NCBI GenBank assembly: GCA_964389005.1
Contig: CAYMCV010000002.1
Location: 1 to 44,682, forward strand
Direction: 5' to 3'
From: CAYMCV01 sp964389005
GTDB lineage: Bacteria; Bacillota; Clostridia; Lachnospirales; Lachnospiraceae
Length of the DNA: 44,682 bases
Below are positions 8,926 through 17,377 of the stretch, piece by piece. How positions within the stretch are numbered: position 1 is the stretch's first letter; every line of letters begins with the position of its first letter. A model generated the notes under the pieces. That model saw only the letters and a list, made by a program, of their open reading frames with translations. It was not told the origin of the DNA and did not search any database. Position numbers and translations under genes: made by a program.

Positions 8926-10049
8926 TTTTTTTGTTCTCCGGTTTGCACATTGAAATATGCATTCACAACAGACAATTTCGCAATCACTGCCTTCCACAAC
9001 TTCGTCTTATATAAGAGCATAAACAACAACTGACGTATATACTCAATCACTGCACACAGGATAAAAACTGCCGTTACAACCGCGATACAGTGTAACGGAA
9101 ACAGCGGAGTCTGACTATATTGATCAACTTTCCAAAACGTCGTCCACAGGTCGCGCAACAATTCGTGTTCATGAATCAGATAGATGCCGAATGTCAATCC
9201 GGACACTTTTAAAATCGCCTTACTGAAGAAGCCGTCTTTGATCTTGAGATTCAAAAATACCAAAAAAGCCGCAACGGAAGCCAACGTGACGAGTGGGCTG
9301 TTGTAATAGTAAAAAAGATTGGTCGGAAGCGGTTGTTTTCCGGTTAGGACAAAAATACCGTAAATGATATACAGTGTGCCGAACACCGCGACAGATGCAA
9401 GGATGTAGACCAAAATACCGCGACACTTTTTACCTGTAATCGGCACATAAAGCCGGATATATGCGGCAATGACAAACAGACATACGAACCATATGATACC
9501 CATTCCGCCGTCGCCGAAGCCAACCGTAGTCGGAATCAGTGTCATACCGATTGTGGAAAACAAAAGCAATAATACCGCAATCAACCCCTGCATTTGTTTT
9601 TTGCTCAATGCGCGAACGCAAACCGCCAGGAAAGGAGACAATAAGTAAAAAAGTATATAAATCGACGGAAACCAATAGTGCTGTGCATTCAGCGGAAAGA
9701 TGAATTTCGTCAAGAAATACACATCCTTGCAATCGGAAAGCGATATCTTTCCGAGTCCGAGCATCAGTACAAAAATACCGAGCGAGTAAAAAAGCACCTG
9801 CATCCATATTTTTATGCACTTCTCTATCTTGAATTCAGAGGTAACCAAGAAATATCCGCTGATTAATACATACAGATTGGTCGCGCCGATACAGATTGCC
9901 TCCAGCAACCATGCAAAAGCGGTATAAATCGTAAAGCCTTCCTCTCCCGGCATCAGCAACGTGTTGCCCTTTCCGAGATAATGGAGGCATATAATCATCA
10001 ACATAGCGACAATTCTCAGTAATTCCAGATTTGCTTCTCTTTTCTTCAC
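8922..10049 (-). CDS. Membrane acyltransferase, family 3 (OatA/WecH-like)
   Basis: A 375-residue integral membrane acyltransferase with about ten helices. The family signature is at the N-terminus (KREANLELLRIVAMLMIICLHYLGKG), with the conserved Arg and the catalytic-type His at the end of helix 1. The family moves acetyl or other acyl groups from the cytosol onto sugars outside. In this locus the target is probably the exported polysaccharide or its repeat unit. The start is GTG 10049, with GGAGG 6 bases upstream. The ribosome site overlaps the stop of the preceding GT2 gene, so the two are probably translationally coupled. The SGNH hydrolase at 0.5 kb may act on the same groups. Confidence 0.92.
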   Translation of the reverse strand: MKKREANLELLRIVAMLMIICLHYLGKGNTLLMPGEEGFTIYTAFAWLLEAICIGATNLYVLISGYFLVTSEFKIEKCIKIWMQVLFYSLGIFVLMLGLGKISLSDCKDVYFLTKFIFPLNAQHYWFPSIYILFYLLSPFLAVCVRALSKKQMQGLIAVLLLLFSTIGMTLIPTTVGFGDGGMGIIWFVCLFVIAAYIRLYVPITGKKCRGILVYILASVAVFGTLYIIYGIFVLTGKQPLPTNLFYYYNSPLVTLASVAAFLVFLNLKIKDGFFSKAILKVSGLTFGIYLIHEHELLRDLWTTFWKVDQYSQTPLFPLHCIAVVTAVFILCAVIEYIRQLLFMLLYKTKLWKAVIAKLSVVNAYFNVQTGEQKK

Positions 10050-10052
10050 GCG

Positions 10053-10982
10053 CTACCTCCGAAGCAAGGTGGTTTGGTCACGAATGATATATTTCGGTCT
10101 GCCCTTCACTTCTTCGTAAATTCTGGAGAGATAATGACCAATCACTCCCAAACTCAGCATAATAAAACCGCCGATAATCAGAATTAAAAGTATGACAGTT
10201 GTAAACCCTTCCACCGCCGTCCCCATGAAATACTTCACAAGCGTCTGAATTCCGACAACGACTGCCATCAGAATTGCAACTACGCCAAGTATCGTTACAA
10301 GTTGCAATGGAGCAGTGGTAAACGATGTTGTATTGGTAATCGCATATTTGGTTAAACTTGAAAACGACCACTTGCTCTCTCCCGCCACGCGTTCCTGCAC
10401 ATCAAACGTAATGGAGGTCGAGCGAAATCCCACCCAGAAAGAAAGTGCTCTGAAAAAAGTGTTCTTCTCGGACAGCGACAACAATGCATCCACAACTTTC
10501 CGGTCAAGGAGTTTGAAATCGGAAGTCGCATTCATGTCTATTTTCATCAATCGACTCATAACCCCGTAGAACGCCGATACACATAATTTGTGAAACAGAC
10601 CTTCTTTGCCACGGCTGCTCTTGATTCCTTCCACTACGTCATAACCCTCTTTCCACAAAGCATACATCTGCGGAAGTACTTCAGGCGGATGTTGTAAGTC
10701 GCAATCAATGACAACGCAACAATCTCCCCGCATGAGTTCAAGCCCCGCAAAAATTGCCGCTTCCTTCCCGAAATTCCGGCTGAATTGAACTCCCTGAATT
10801 CGCTCATCCGCTTCGGACAGTTTCTCAACGAGTGCAAACGTCTCATCGCGAGAGCCGTCACTGACAAAGATCAATTCATATTCAATTCGTGCCTCCTGCA
10901 ACACTTGTCCCAATATAGATGCGGTTCGCTCAATATTGGATTCCTCGTTGTAGGACGGAATAATCACCGACATCTTACCCAT
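10053..10982 (-). CDS. GtrB/DPM1-like glycosyltransferase with two membrane helices
   Basis: A 309-residue GT2 enzyme of the polyprenyl-phosphate sugar synthase type. Motifs are IPSYNEE near the N-terminus, VSDGSRDET at about 40-48, SRNFGKEAA at 69-77, DCDLQHPPE at about 93-101, and the RVAGESKWSFSSL block before two C-terminal helices. That last block is typical of GtrB and CsbB homologues. The enzyme probably charges undecaprenyl phosphate with a single sugar for a transferase acting outside. Directly upstream in the operon, 9 bases away, is the GtrII-type transferase gene, a natural partner. AGGAG 6 bases before ATG 10982 supports the start. Sugar specificity cannot be read. Confidence 0.92.
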   Translation of the reverse strand: MGKMSVIIPSYNEESNIERTASILGQVLQEARIEYELIFVSDGSRDETFALVEKLSEADERIQGVQFSRNFGKEAAIFAGLELMRGDCCVVIDCDLQHPPEVLPQMYALWKEGYDVVEGIKSSRGKEGLFHKLCVSAFYGVMSRLMKIDMNATSDFKLLDRKVVDALLSLSEKNTFFRALSFWVGFRSTSITFDVQERVAGESKWSFSSLTKYAITNTTSFTTAPLQLVTILGVVAILMAVVVGIQTLVKYFMGTAVEGFTTVILLILIIGGFIMLSLGVIGHYLSRIYEEVKGRPKYIIRDQTTLLRR

Positions 10983-10991
10983 AGTCTTCTC

Positions 10992-12548
10992 CTACTCTGT
11001 CTTAATGTACAATACCCCGTCCACCACACGCACGGAGTCTTGGGCGGGAAACGTTCCCATCTCCCGATATGCTTCGCTGTCATAGATGACAAGCATTTCC
11101 TCATCGCTGACCATATTCATCGTAAAATTCAAATAGTGCTTCATAAATGCCTGATATTGAACGCCTTTGTATAAAAGGATACTCCCCGTCGTTCCGGTAA
11201 TTCTCTCTGTAACCTGCGTCGTAATGTCCGTATTGGGATAAGCATCTTCACTGACCACACCAATCATCGCAACGGGCATGCCCTGCACATAATCCGGTGT
11301 CTGCTCGATTCTGTCGACAAGACGCAGACAATAGGCGTATGTTTTCTCGTATCGCTCATTCATGTTAAAATACGCAATATTTGCTGTAACGATATTGCTG
11401 TAAATCAGAATCGCCGCAATCAACAAAGAAACCCAAGCGCATAGATTGATCACACGCTTACGTTTCGTATGGTCCTTGTCCTTCTCTTGAGGCACAGACG
11501 ACTGCAATGCCGTCTCCACACCCGCAAGCATGAGAATCGGATACAACCCCCACTGAAAACGCATCAGTAAATGGTACTCCGCCTGTTCGGAAACCAACAG
11601 TATAATATTGGTTGCAATCGGAAGAATACCGATAAAAATAAGTAAAATCGGTATCCGGTACCACTTCTTGTATGCGCCGCTACGAAGGAACAACCAAAGC
11701 ATTGCCGCCAACACCATTACCGTTAATAATACCATACTTACCATAGAAAATCTATTATTTGCCAAGATATTTCCCTTCACCGCAAAAGCGGCAAAGTCAT
11801 AATACACACGGTAAATCATTTCCGGCAATTTCTCCGGCGAAATCTGCCCTGCGGTACTGATTCCCTGATAGGTATCCAACTCTTTTCCCTGTAAATACAG
11901 GCAAATTTTAAGTATTACATAGTACAATCCACCGCCGCCAATACCCATCAGCAGGAATTTCACGCCCTTTTGCGCCGTCTCTTTGATGGGTTCGGCACAT
12001 AGACAGGAGCGCATCACAAGATAGATGCAAAGTAATATGGTAACAGACAGATATGTCTGATAGATTCCGAGACTGAATGCAAGACAAACGGCACCGCCGA
12101 GAAATCCGAAGCGCCCTTTAAAAGTTAAATACACGGCAAGCACCGCGAGTAACAGACCAAGCATATAACCGTCTGCCGTATACAGATAGGCAAATGTCGC
12201 CGTTACTGCCGGAAACGTAACCAAAAGACCGGCAATCAAAACCCTGACGGTATGTGTTTGAATTTTTAGCACCTTTGTCAAAATCACGGCTGTCAGCGCA
12301 AGATAAAAGATTGATAAAACGCCGTTTACCCAATTCAAATCAAAATAGGACGAAATACCGCAGGCAATCGTCAAAAACCAGCGTCCAGACGTAACCATAT
12401 TCTGGTCAAACCAGAAGCTGTCCATTGCGTCGGCATTCGGAAATTTATTGACAAACAGATAGGCGTGCGTCAACAATCCGATGATGATTGCCGCATAAAA
12501 TGGAAGCGTGACGTCTTTTTGTTTGATTTTCGTCATGAATTCATTCAT
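10992..12548 (-). CDS. GtrII-like glucosyltransferase domain membrane protein
   Basis: A 518-residue polytopic protein that fits the Glucos_trans_II family named after Shigella GtrII. The first outer loop has NADAMDSFWFDQNMVTSGR (from residue 38), and YLYTADGY lies in a later loop. Members take a sugar from a polyprenyl-phosphate carrier and add it to a polysaccharide outside the membrane. GtrB-like genes flank it on both sides (10.05 and 12.56 kb), giving a compact loading-and-transfer module. GGAGG 5 bases before ATG 12548 fixes the start. A paralogue lies at 25.3 kb. Both share the stretch AYFNMNERYEKTYA and a C-terminal FPA-DS-VDGV pattern. No GtrA-type flippase gene was seen in the window. 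Confidence 0.9.
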   Translation of the reverse strand: MNEFMTKIKQKDVTLPFYAAIIIGLLTHAYLFVNKFPNADAMDSFWFDQNMVTSGRWFLTIACGISSYFDLNWVNGVLSIFYLALTAVILTKVLKIQTHTVRVLIAGLLVTFPAVTATFAYLYTADGYMLGLLLAVLAVYLTFKGRFGFLGGAVCLAFSLGIYQTYLSVTILLCIYLVMRSCLCAEPIKETAQKGVKFLLMGIGGGGLYYVILKICLYLQGKELDTYQGISTAGQISPEKLPEMIYRVYYDFAAFAVKGNILANNRFSMVSMVLLTVMVLAAMLWLFLRSGAYKKWYRIPILLIFIGILPIATNIILLVSEQAEYHLLMRFQWGLYPILMLAGVETALQSSVPQEKDKDHTKRKRVINLCAWVSLLIAAILIYSNIVTANIAYFNMNERYEKTYAYCLRLVDRIEQTPDYVQGMPVAMIGVVSEDAYPNTDITTQVTERITGTTGSILLYKGVQYQAFMKHYLNFTMNMVSDEEMLVIYDSEAYREMGTFPAQDSVRVVDGVLYIKTE

Positions 12549-12559
12549 GGAAGCCTCCG

Positions 12560-13498
12560 TTATTCTTTCTCACGTATTAAATAAATCGGTCTGTCTTTTA
12601 CTTCAAGATAACCCTTCGCAATATACATACCGATGATGCCGATTCCAAACAATTGCAAGCCGCCGACAAACATAATCATGCATGCCAGTGAAGGCCAGCC
12701 GGCCACCGGATCTCCGAACAGAATCGCCCTGATAAACAAGACACAAACCATGACAAAAGCCACCGCGCAGAAGGACAGTCCGATAAAAGAGGACCACACA
12801 AGCGGGGCAGTGGAAAATGCAACCATTCCCTCCAACGAATAGCGGAACAATGACCAGAACGACCACTTGGTCTCGCCCGCGGCACGCTTCCGGTTCTCGA
12901 ACTCCAACCACTTGGTCTTGAATCCGACCCAGCCGAAAATTCCCTTGGAAAAACGATTGTATTCCTTCACGGACAGAATTGCATCCACCATGACACGCTT
13001 CATAAAGCGAAAATCTCTGGCTCCGTCGACCATGTCAATCTTGGCCATATGATTCATGATACGATAGAACATCCGCGCAAAGAATGAGCGCAGAGGCGGC
13101 TCTCCTTTTCTATTGACTCGTCTGGTCGCTGCGCAATCATACCCCTCTACAGTTACCGCTTCGTACATCTCGGGAAGCAGTTCCGGCGGGTCTTGCAAAT
13201 CCGCATCCATAATCACAACATAGTCGCCCGTTGACTCATTGAGTCCGGCATAAATTCCTGCCTCTTTGCCGAAATTACGGGAAAACGACACATAGTGAAC
13301 CTTCGGATCCTTTTGTTTCAGTTCTCGCAGTATCATAAGGGTTTGGTCTTTGCTTCCGTCATCAACAAACACATATTCAAACGTAAGTTGCGGCATCTGT
13401 GCCAAAACCTTCTCAACTTCCTCATAAAACAGCGGCAATACTGCCTCCTCATTATAGCACGGAACAACAATTGAGCATTTTTCCATAAATTTACCCAT
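12560..13498 (-). CDS. GtrB/DPM1-like glycosyltransferase with two membrane helices
   Basis: A 312-residue GT2 enzyme of the same build as the one at 10.05 kb: VPCYNEE, VDDGSKDQT, SRNFGKEAGIYAG, DADLQDPPE, then RAAGETKWSFWSL and two C-terminal helices. It probably makes a second polyprenyl-phosphate sugar for the GtrII-type protein encoded 11 bases downstream, or for another transferase in the locus. Two starts are possible: ATG 13498, overlapping the end of the previous gene by 8 bases, or ATG 13486. Neither has a strong ribosome site. I kept the first because the purine-rich stretch before it fits better and coupling by overlap is common here. Confidence 0.9.
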   Translation of the reverse strand: MGKFMEKCSIVVPCYNEEAVLPLFYEEVEKVLAQMPQLTFEYVFVDDGSKDQTLMILRELKQKDPKVHYVSFSRNFGKEAGIYAGLNESTGDYVVIMDADLQDPPELLPEMYEAVTVEGYDCAATRRVNRKGEPPLRSFFARMFYRIMNHMAKIDMVDGARDFRFMKRVMVDAILSVKEYNRFSKGIFGWVGFKTKWLEFENRKRAAGETKWSFWSLFRYSLEGMVAFSTAPLVWSSFIGLSFCAVAFVMVCVLFIRAILFGDPVAGWPSLACMIMFVGGLQLFGIGIIGMYIAKGYLEVKDRPIYLIREKE

Positions 13499-14537
13499 TC
13501 TCTTTCTTTCTCTTGCCGTAACGAATCTTCCGATACGTTGTCAACGCCGTATAATACCAGAAGAACAGAAACGGCGACTTACAATGCATTGCCGTTAATT
13601 TTTTGACCTCTGCGTCCGTTCGTTCTTCAAAGTACGGATTCGTCCGGTAATCGGGGAACGCATCCAGAATTTCACGACGCAACAAGCGCAAATAAGAAAT
13701 CCTTTTTTGATAAAACTTCATACCGAGCATATAGGAAAACAATGTATTGATATAACTGATTTCCGTGAAACGGTATTCAAGTTCTTCCGGGTACTCCTCC
13801 AGAAAACCGCGCTTCCAACACTCTTCCATCAGTATATTCATTGTATTCAGTCTGTCGTTACACCGCGACTTCGTCGTTGCATGCGTGGTGGACGATTGGT
13901 TCTGATAGTAATAATACAGCGGCTCGTCAATGTATGCAAACTTCTTACAATACAGCATTGTCAGAACCCCCGTACAATTGTCTTCATAAAATGTATATTC
14001 CGGAAACCAAAGACCATTGTCATAAAAAATACTGTAACGATAAATCTTCGTTACCATGCTCCCCGGCATTAAGATTGCCTTGCGGTAACCTTCCTCGTCC
14101 ATGACACCTGCCTGCGAAGGCTCGTTGCTCCTTGCGACTTCGCCGACCTCGAAACTGAATCGATCGGTGATATTAAAGTTGCAACCCACAATATCCGCAC
14201 CCGTTTCTACGGCTTTTTGCAACAATTTCTCATAGTAATCCGGCGTAATCCAATCATCGCTGTCCACAAATCCGACCCATTCGCCACATGCATGACGCAG
14301 ACCGATATTCTTCGCTCCGCCCTGTCTGCGGTTTTCTTCCGAAACAATCACACGGAATTTGTCCGGATATTTTTTTTCATATGCATCGAGCAACAACAAA
14401 GAATCATCCGTCGACTTATCATCCACGGCAATGATTTCATAGTCAGATATGGTTTGGTGAACCAGCGACTCCAAACAAAACTGCAGTTTCCCGTCCGCCA
14501 TCATATTGTATACCGGAACAATCACACTCAGTTTCAT
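13491..14537 (-). CDS. Family 2 glycosyltransferase (cytosolic)
   Basis: A 348-residue GT2 enzyme without membrane helices. The GT-A fold is clear: VIVPVYNM at the start, AVDDKSTDDS near residue 38, RRQGGAKNIGLRHACGEW at about 70-88, and FVDSDDW near 90, with SDD as the metal-binding acidic motif. The C-terminal third is helical and basic and ends in KRKKENG, probably lying on the membrane surface. The likely job is adding one sugar to the lipid-linked repeat unit. It lies between the ABC exporter and a DPM1-like gene, with 2-base and overlapping junctions. AGGGTAGAG before ATG 14537 supports the start. Donor and acceptor are unknown. Confidence 0.9.
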   Translation of the reverse strand: MKLSVIVPVYNMMADGKLQFCLESLVHQTISDYEIIAVDDKSTDDSLLLLDAYEKKYPDKFRVIVSEENRRQGGAKNIGLRHACGEWVGFVDSDDWITPDYYEKLLQKAVETGADIVGCNFNITDRFSFEVGEVARSNEPSQAGVMDEEGYRKAILMPGSMVTKIYRYSIFYDNGLWFPEYTFYEDNCTGVLTMLYCKKFAYIDEPLYYYYQNQSSTTHATTKSRCNDRLNTMNILMEECWKRGFLEEYPEELEYRFTEISYINTLFSYMLGMKFYQKRISYLRLLRREILDAFPDYRTNPYFEERTDAEVKKLTAMHCKSPFLFFWYYTALTTYRKIRYGKRKKENG

Positions 14538-14539
14538 CT

Positions 14540-16288
14540 CTACCCTCTCTCACGTACAGCCTTTTTATCTAAAATACGATAAACCACATCACACTTTTCG
14601 ATGGTTTGCAAGCGATGTGCGATAATAATCAATGTCTTCTTCCCATGCAACCGATTGATGGAATCCATAATCGCCTTTTCTGTATCATTATCCAACGCCG
14701 AAGTCGCTTCATCCAAAACCAAAACCTCCGGGTCGTTATACAATGCTCTGGCAATTCCGATTCTCTGACGCTGTCCGCCCGATAAGCGAACACCACGCTC
14801 TCCGATTCCCGTATGCTCGCCTTCCGGCAAGGAGCGTACGAACTCGTCCAACTGTGCCTCTTTTAATACTTCCCATAATCGCTTATCGTCAATCTCCGAT
14901 TCCGGAATCCCGAATGCGATGTTGTTTCGTATCGAATCATCCAGCATAAAAATGGTCTGTGGAATATAACCTACGTTTTTCAGCCATTTACGATAGTTCT
15001 CCTTGGAAAGGATGTTCTGATTGTCGGCAAGTATCTCTCCGTCTTTTAGTTTCAGCAATCCCAATAGTACATCTACAATTGTCGACTTTCCTGCACCGGA
15101 CGCACCGACAATTCCCACCGCCGAACCGATTTTGATCGACATATCCGCATTTTCGAGAATCAGTGTGTCGGTATTCGGATACGCATAAGTCAGACTTTTG
15201 AGCTCAATGCTTTTCGTAATACTTAATTTCTCCTTCGGTACTTCCATGAAGGAGATGTCGACTTTTTGCCCGCTGATTTCATCCTGCAAGTTATCCGTCA
15301 CATTCATAAAAAATGGTTCAAAATACGCAATGTTGTTCAATTGATTGTTGATTCTGTTCGCACAAGGCATCAGACGTGCAATCGCCATTGCAAACGCCGC
15401 AAGCACCGAAGAAACGATNNNNNNNNNNCCTCCGCTGAAATACAGATACATGAAATAGCAGATCATAGCCACAATACATACGGTCTCGATGAGCAGACGC
15501 GGAACGTTGTTGAGGATGGTGTATTTCTGCACCGCGCCGACATAGCCTCTGCCACATGCCACATATGCATCGATAAAGTAACGCTCTCTTCCGGCAACTT
15601 TTACCTCTTTGATGCCGGTCACGGTCTGGCTGATCCATTTGAACAATCCGCTGTAATAATTCTGATTTTCCTCGCCGGCACGGTACATACGCGGCTTTAG
15701 AATCACTTTGATGCAAAGCAGCGTGATAATCAGAATCGTTCCCAAAAAGATGGTCATCCACACATCGGAAACCAAGCATACCACCGTCAGCGCAACGAAA
15801 ACAATGGCTTCCGAAACCAGCTGCAACAATGCAAGAATCAATGCATACATGTTGTTGACATCTGAAGTAATGTTTCTCTGAATCACCGCTGTATCCGCAT
15901 TCAGATAAAATTCATAATCACGTCGCATATAGTTTTTCATCATACGTTCCGAAGTGCGAAACTGATTGGTATACACAAACCGATATAAAACTTTTTGCTG
16001 GATATAGAGATAGACATTTTTCAACACAAAAGCCGCAATTACAACAGACATAATAATAACGACAAATGTCTGCTCGGATTGCATCCCCAACATGCGATAC
16101 AAGGTTACAATGATTTCATTTTCTTGTATGGCATTCGGCGTAATCACGATGGCTACCACCGGTATGACCGCTGCCACACTCAGAGCTTCCAAAATCGCGC
16201 CGAGAATCATCATCAAAATCAATATGAACATGGATCTCTTTTGCTTTCCGTCCAGTAAGAGGTTCAGCTTTTTGAGTATTTTTAACAT
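14540..16288 (-). CDS. ABC exporter, fused permease and ATPase (PglK/MsbA-like)
   Basis: A roughly 582-residue half-transporter with six membrane helices in the first 330 residues and an ATPase domain after about 350. The ATPase has Walker A GASGAGKST, a Q-loop at PQTIFML, signature LSGGQRQR, Walker B VLVLDEATSALD and an H-loop His in IIAHRL. The build and the surrounding glycosyltransferases fit a PglK-like lipid-linked oligosaccharide flippase. No Wzx-type flippase was seen in the window, so this may serve instead. A 10-N assembly gap (15419-15428) falls in the sixth helix region just after SGG; the frame is kept, but a few residues there are uncertain. The start at ATG 16288 follows a modest GTGGAT ribosome site. 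Confidence 0.92.
   Translation of the reverse strand: MLKILKKLNLLLDGKQKRSMFILILMMILGAILEALSVAAVIPVVAIVITPNAIQENEIIVTLYRMLGMQSEQTFVVIIMSVVIAAFVLKNVYLYIQQKVLYRFVYTNQFRTSERMMKNYMRRDYEFYLNADTAVIQRNITSDVNNMYALILALLQLVSEAIVFVALTVVCLVSDVWMTIFLGTILIITLLCIKVILKPRMYRAGEENQNYYSGLFKWISQTVTGIKEVKVAGRERYFIDAYVACGRGYVGAVQKYTILNNVPRLLIETVCIVAMICYFMYLYFSGXXXXIVSSVLAAFAMAIARLMPCANRINNQLNNIAYFEPFFMNVTDNLQDEISGQKVDISFMEVPKEKLSITKSIELKSLTYAYPNTDTLILENADMSIKIGSAVGIVGASGAGKSTIVDVLLGLLKLKDGEILADNQNILSKENYRKWLKNVGYIPQTIFMLDDSIRNNIAFGIPESEIDDKRLWEVLKEAQLDEFVRSLPEGEHTGIGERGVRLSGGQRQRIGIARALYNDPEVLVLDEATSALDNDTEKAIMDSINRLHGKKTLIIIAHRLQTIEKCDVVYRILDKKAVRERG
15419..15428. other. Assembly gap (10 N) inside ABC exporter gene
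   Basis: Ten N bases interrupt the permease part of the ABC exporter. Flanking codons read SGG on one side and IVSSVLAA on the other, in the same frame, so the true missing length is probably one base plus a multiple of three. No repeat is seen at the edges. Confidence 0.9.
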
Positions 16289-16304
16289 AGTTATCCACCT
16301 ATCT

Positions 16305-17294
16305 TTATCGAATTCCCCGAAGATGCATCAAAAGGTTGTGAAATCTCTTCGCACCCTTCGGTATAAAACTTAAAATCATCAAATTCCTACGTTCCTTCTT
16401 GGTAAAAAAAGGATTCTTCCTGATTTCTTTGCGACCTTTTCGTATATCTGCAATGACAGATTTACAGACCTTGTTGTCCTTCGTCATCTTGGATAACGGT
16501 ATATGCAAAAGATAATCGAGCCGTTGTATATAGCCGAATCGAACTGCCTCTGTACGGCAATTCGGAAAATGTTCTTCCATCAATGTAAACGCGTAATCAC
16601 TGTTATAAATCAGAGCATCGTAGTAAACCGGATTGAAACTGCTTCTCGTATTGCTTCCCTGACGCAATTCCACGTTATAACCGTTCTCCTCAAGCGAGTA
16701 GACGCCTTTGATTTTGAGCAGCATCCACAGAAGAATTTTGAAATCCTCATTCAATTCGCCCTCAGGAAATCGAAATTCACGCATGAAATCCGCACGAATC
16801 AATTTCGTGCAAAAAGAACTGTCGCCGACATGCATCATGAGCATGCGAAACATCTCTTCCTGCGAAATGAACTGCAACTGTCCCGAATCGCGATACGGAC
16901 CCCAAACGGCATTTCCGTCCAAGTCAAAATACGTTGCCATCATCTGTGCCATCGGTGTCTCATCATGTGTGGTCAGAACGTCAAGCAGTTTTTCATATAA
17001 AAATGGCTCCGCATAATCATCACTGTCGCTGAACGCGATATATTCGCCTGTTGCCGCCTCCAAACCGCGGTTTCGTGCAGAAGACGAACCGCCGTTCTCC
17101 TTGTGAATCACGCGAATTCTTGCATCTTGCTTGGCAAATTCATCGCACATAAATCCGCTTTGATCCGTTGAACCGTCATCGACAAGAATAATTTCCAGAT
17201 TGCGGTATGTTTGATTCCGCAATGCCGAAACACTGCGTTCCAAATACTGTTCAACATTGTATAACGGAACAATCACCGAGATTTTTGCTCCCAT
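16305..17294 (-). CDS. Family 2 glycosyltransferase
   Basis: A 329-residue GT2 enzyme: ISVIVPLYNVEQYLERS at the start, VDDGSTDQSG near residue 39, NGGSSSARNRGLEAATGEY at about 68-86, and FSDSDDYAEPF just after, containing the acidic SDD motif. The C-terminal part is helical and basic, with no membrane helix. I chose ATG 17294 (MGAKIS) because GGAAGGA lies 7 bases upstream. The TTG two codons earlier would put the ribosome site too close. A promoter-like sequence at 17346-17374 suggests this gene starts its own transcript. It probably acts in repeat-unit assembly; donor and acceptor are unknown. Confidence 0.9.
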   Translation of the reverse strand: MGAKISVIVPLYNVEQYLERSVSALRNQTYRNLEIILVDDGSTDQSGFMCDEFAKQDARIRVIHKENGGSSSARNRGLEAATGEYIAFSDSDDYAEPFLYEKLLDVLTTHDETPMAQMMATYFDLDGNAVWGPYRDSGQLQFISQEEMFRMLMMHVGDSSFCTKLIRADFMREFRFPEGELNEDFKILLWMLLKIKGVYSLEENGYNVELRQGSNTRSSFNPVYYDALIYNSDYAFTLMEEHFPNCRTEAVRFGYIQRLDYLLHIPLSKMTKDNKVCKSVIADIRKGRKEIRKNPFFTKKERRNLMILSFIPKGAKRFHNLLMHLRGIR

Positions 17295-17345
17295 GCACAA
17301 TTCCTTCCGTTCTGATTGCGTATTCTTAAGTCACCAATCTTACAA

Positions 17346-17374
17346 AGTTTACCACACTCGGCACAAAGACGCAA
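17346..17374 (-). promoter_or_regulatory. Candidate sigma-A promoter with extended -10
   Basis: On the minus strand, TTGCGT (17374-17369) and TAAACT (17351-17346) are 17 bases apart. TGG precedes the -10 box, giving an extended -10. It would start transcripts near 17338, about 45 bases before the GT2 start at 17294. The same layout recurs at 25272-25300, 27764-27791 and 27900-27927. The rest of the 77-base gap shows no other signal. Confidence 0.5.
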
Positions 17375-17377
17375 TTC

